The notes under the pieces: model-generated
Database searches by the model: none
Seen by the model: only the letters and a program-made list of their open reading frames with translations
What the model was told of the DNA's origin: nothing
In this document: in pieces, positions 63,831 through 64,000 of the stretch
Layout of the letters: each line of letters begins with the position of its first letter
Position numbering within the stretch: the stretch's first letter is position 1
Assembly (NCBI GenBank): GCA_963921335.3
Contig: CAWUFC020000001.1
Span: 1,736,001-1,800,000, forward strand
Direction of reading: 5' to 3'
Origin: CAWUFC02 sp963921335
Lineage (GTDB): Bacteria > Pseudomonadota > Gammaproteobacteria > Pseudomonadales > Halieaceae
DNA: 64,000 nt
Made by a program: the position numbers and the translations under genes

Positions 63831-64000
63831 ATGCGAAAGAGTCTCACTGTTCTGTTGATCGCCATGGTTCTGGGTGGTTGTGCCCAGTATAAAGACAAGC
63901 GTGGTGTTGAAGTCACCTGGCAACCTGAAGTCATGAACAGCTTCAAGGTTGGGGAAACCACCCGCAATGAAGTGCTCACACGCCTCGGGCCGCCGTCCCA
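63831..64000 (+). CDS. Lipoprotein, 5' part (continues past window)
   Basis: The first 56 codons encode a signal peptide with lipobox LGGC (Cys17), then VGETTRNEVLTRLGPPSQ, a pattern seen in BamE/SmpA-like small outer-membrane lipoproteins (xxGxTxxxVxxxLGxP). The family assignment is tentative because the rest lies outside the window. It has its own promoter 34 bp upstream. Confidence 0.75.
   Translation, partial: MRKSLTVLLIAMVLGGCAQYKDKRGVEVTWQPEVMNSFKVGETTRNEVLTRLGPPS

Overview
The window reads as a chromosome segment of a marine-type gammaproteobacterium, most likely of the Cellvibrionales (Halieaceae/OM60-like). The evidence is a Pseudomonas-like housekeeping gene order (rnhB-dnaE-accA-tilS-pyrG-kdsA-eno-ftsB-ispD-ispF-truD-pcm-nlpD-rpoS-fdxA-mutS-recA-recX), moderately high G+C content, and many lipid/steroid-type oxidative genes (PhyH dioxygenase, P450, Rieske oxygenase, MaoC hydratase, PaaI thioesterase, several TetR regulators, a large TonB receptor). 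Taxonomy is inferred from content only. No tRNA, rRNA, CRISPR, prophage or insertion sequence was recognised.

Layout. 0-16.6 kb is a dense plus-strand housekeeping block interrupted by a TetR-PhyH pair. 16.7-18.1 kb holds rpoS, whose product carries an unusual ~190-residue Lys/Ala-rich, histone-H1-like N-terminal tail. 18.2-21.2 kb (minus) has fdxA and a mutS whose reading frame is broken by two separate one-base losses. 21.3-25.3 kb has two oxidoreductases and LexA-controlled recA with recX, separated by a 323-bp stretch of REP-like repeats. 25.4-31.8 kb has a VOC protein, a Cpx-like two-component pair with a divergent Spy/CpxP-like periplasmic protein under tandem CpxR-type half-sites, and a PreP-type M16 protease. 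31.9-35.8 kb is a small oxidative cluster (P450 / TetR / frameshifted Rieske oxygenase / ABM protein / thioesterase). 35.9-43.3 kb has mnmC, two uncharacterised genes, a MaoC hydratase and hrpA.

The most notable system is at 43.4-45.5 kb: a secreted 133-residue peptide containing twelve EGKCG motifs, followed by a DUF692 (MNIO) enzyme and a DUF2063 partner. This is the architecture of HvfA/HvfB/HvfC and of bufferins, ribosomally made peptides whose cysteines are oxidised into copper-binding groups. It is a known class, but the multiplied motif array and the apparent absence of the usual DoxX gene make this member distinctive.

45.6-50.5 kb reproduces a Pseudomonas-like order mlaA-rssB-rssC-(terB)-tal-dusA, in which the RssB/RssC partner-switch proteins may act on RpoS. 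50.6-58.8 kb is a plus-strand run with a very large DUF1080 / PVC-type dehydrogenase / HEAT / cytochrome c fusion protein, two Gfo/Idh/MocA oxidoreductases, an Nramp-fold transporter lacking the metal-binding motifs, and a SRAP (YedK) protein. I infer a periplasmic-to-cytoplasmic carbohydrate (3-keto-glycoside-like) oxidation system. 58.8-64 kb has TetR, a TonB-dependent receptor, a nitroreductase preceded by a terminator that contains its ribosome binding site, a quinone-oxidoreductase-like MDR protein and the start of a lipoprotein gene.
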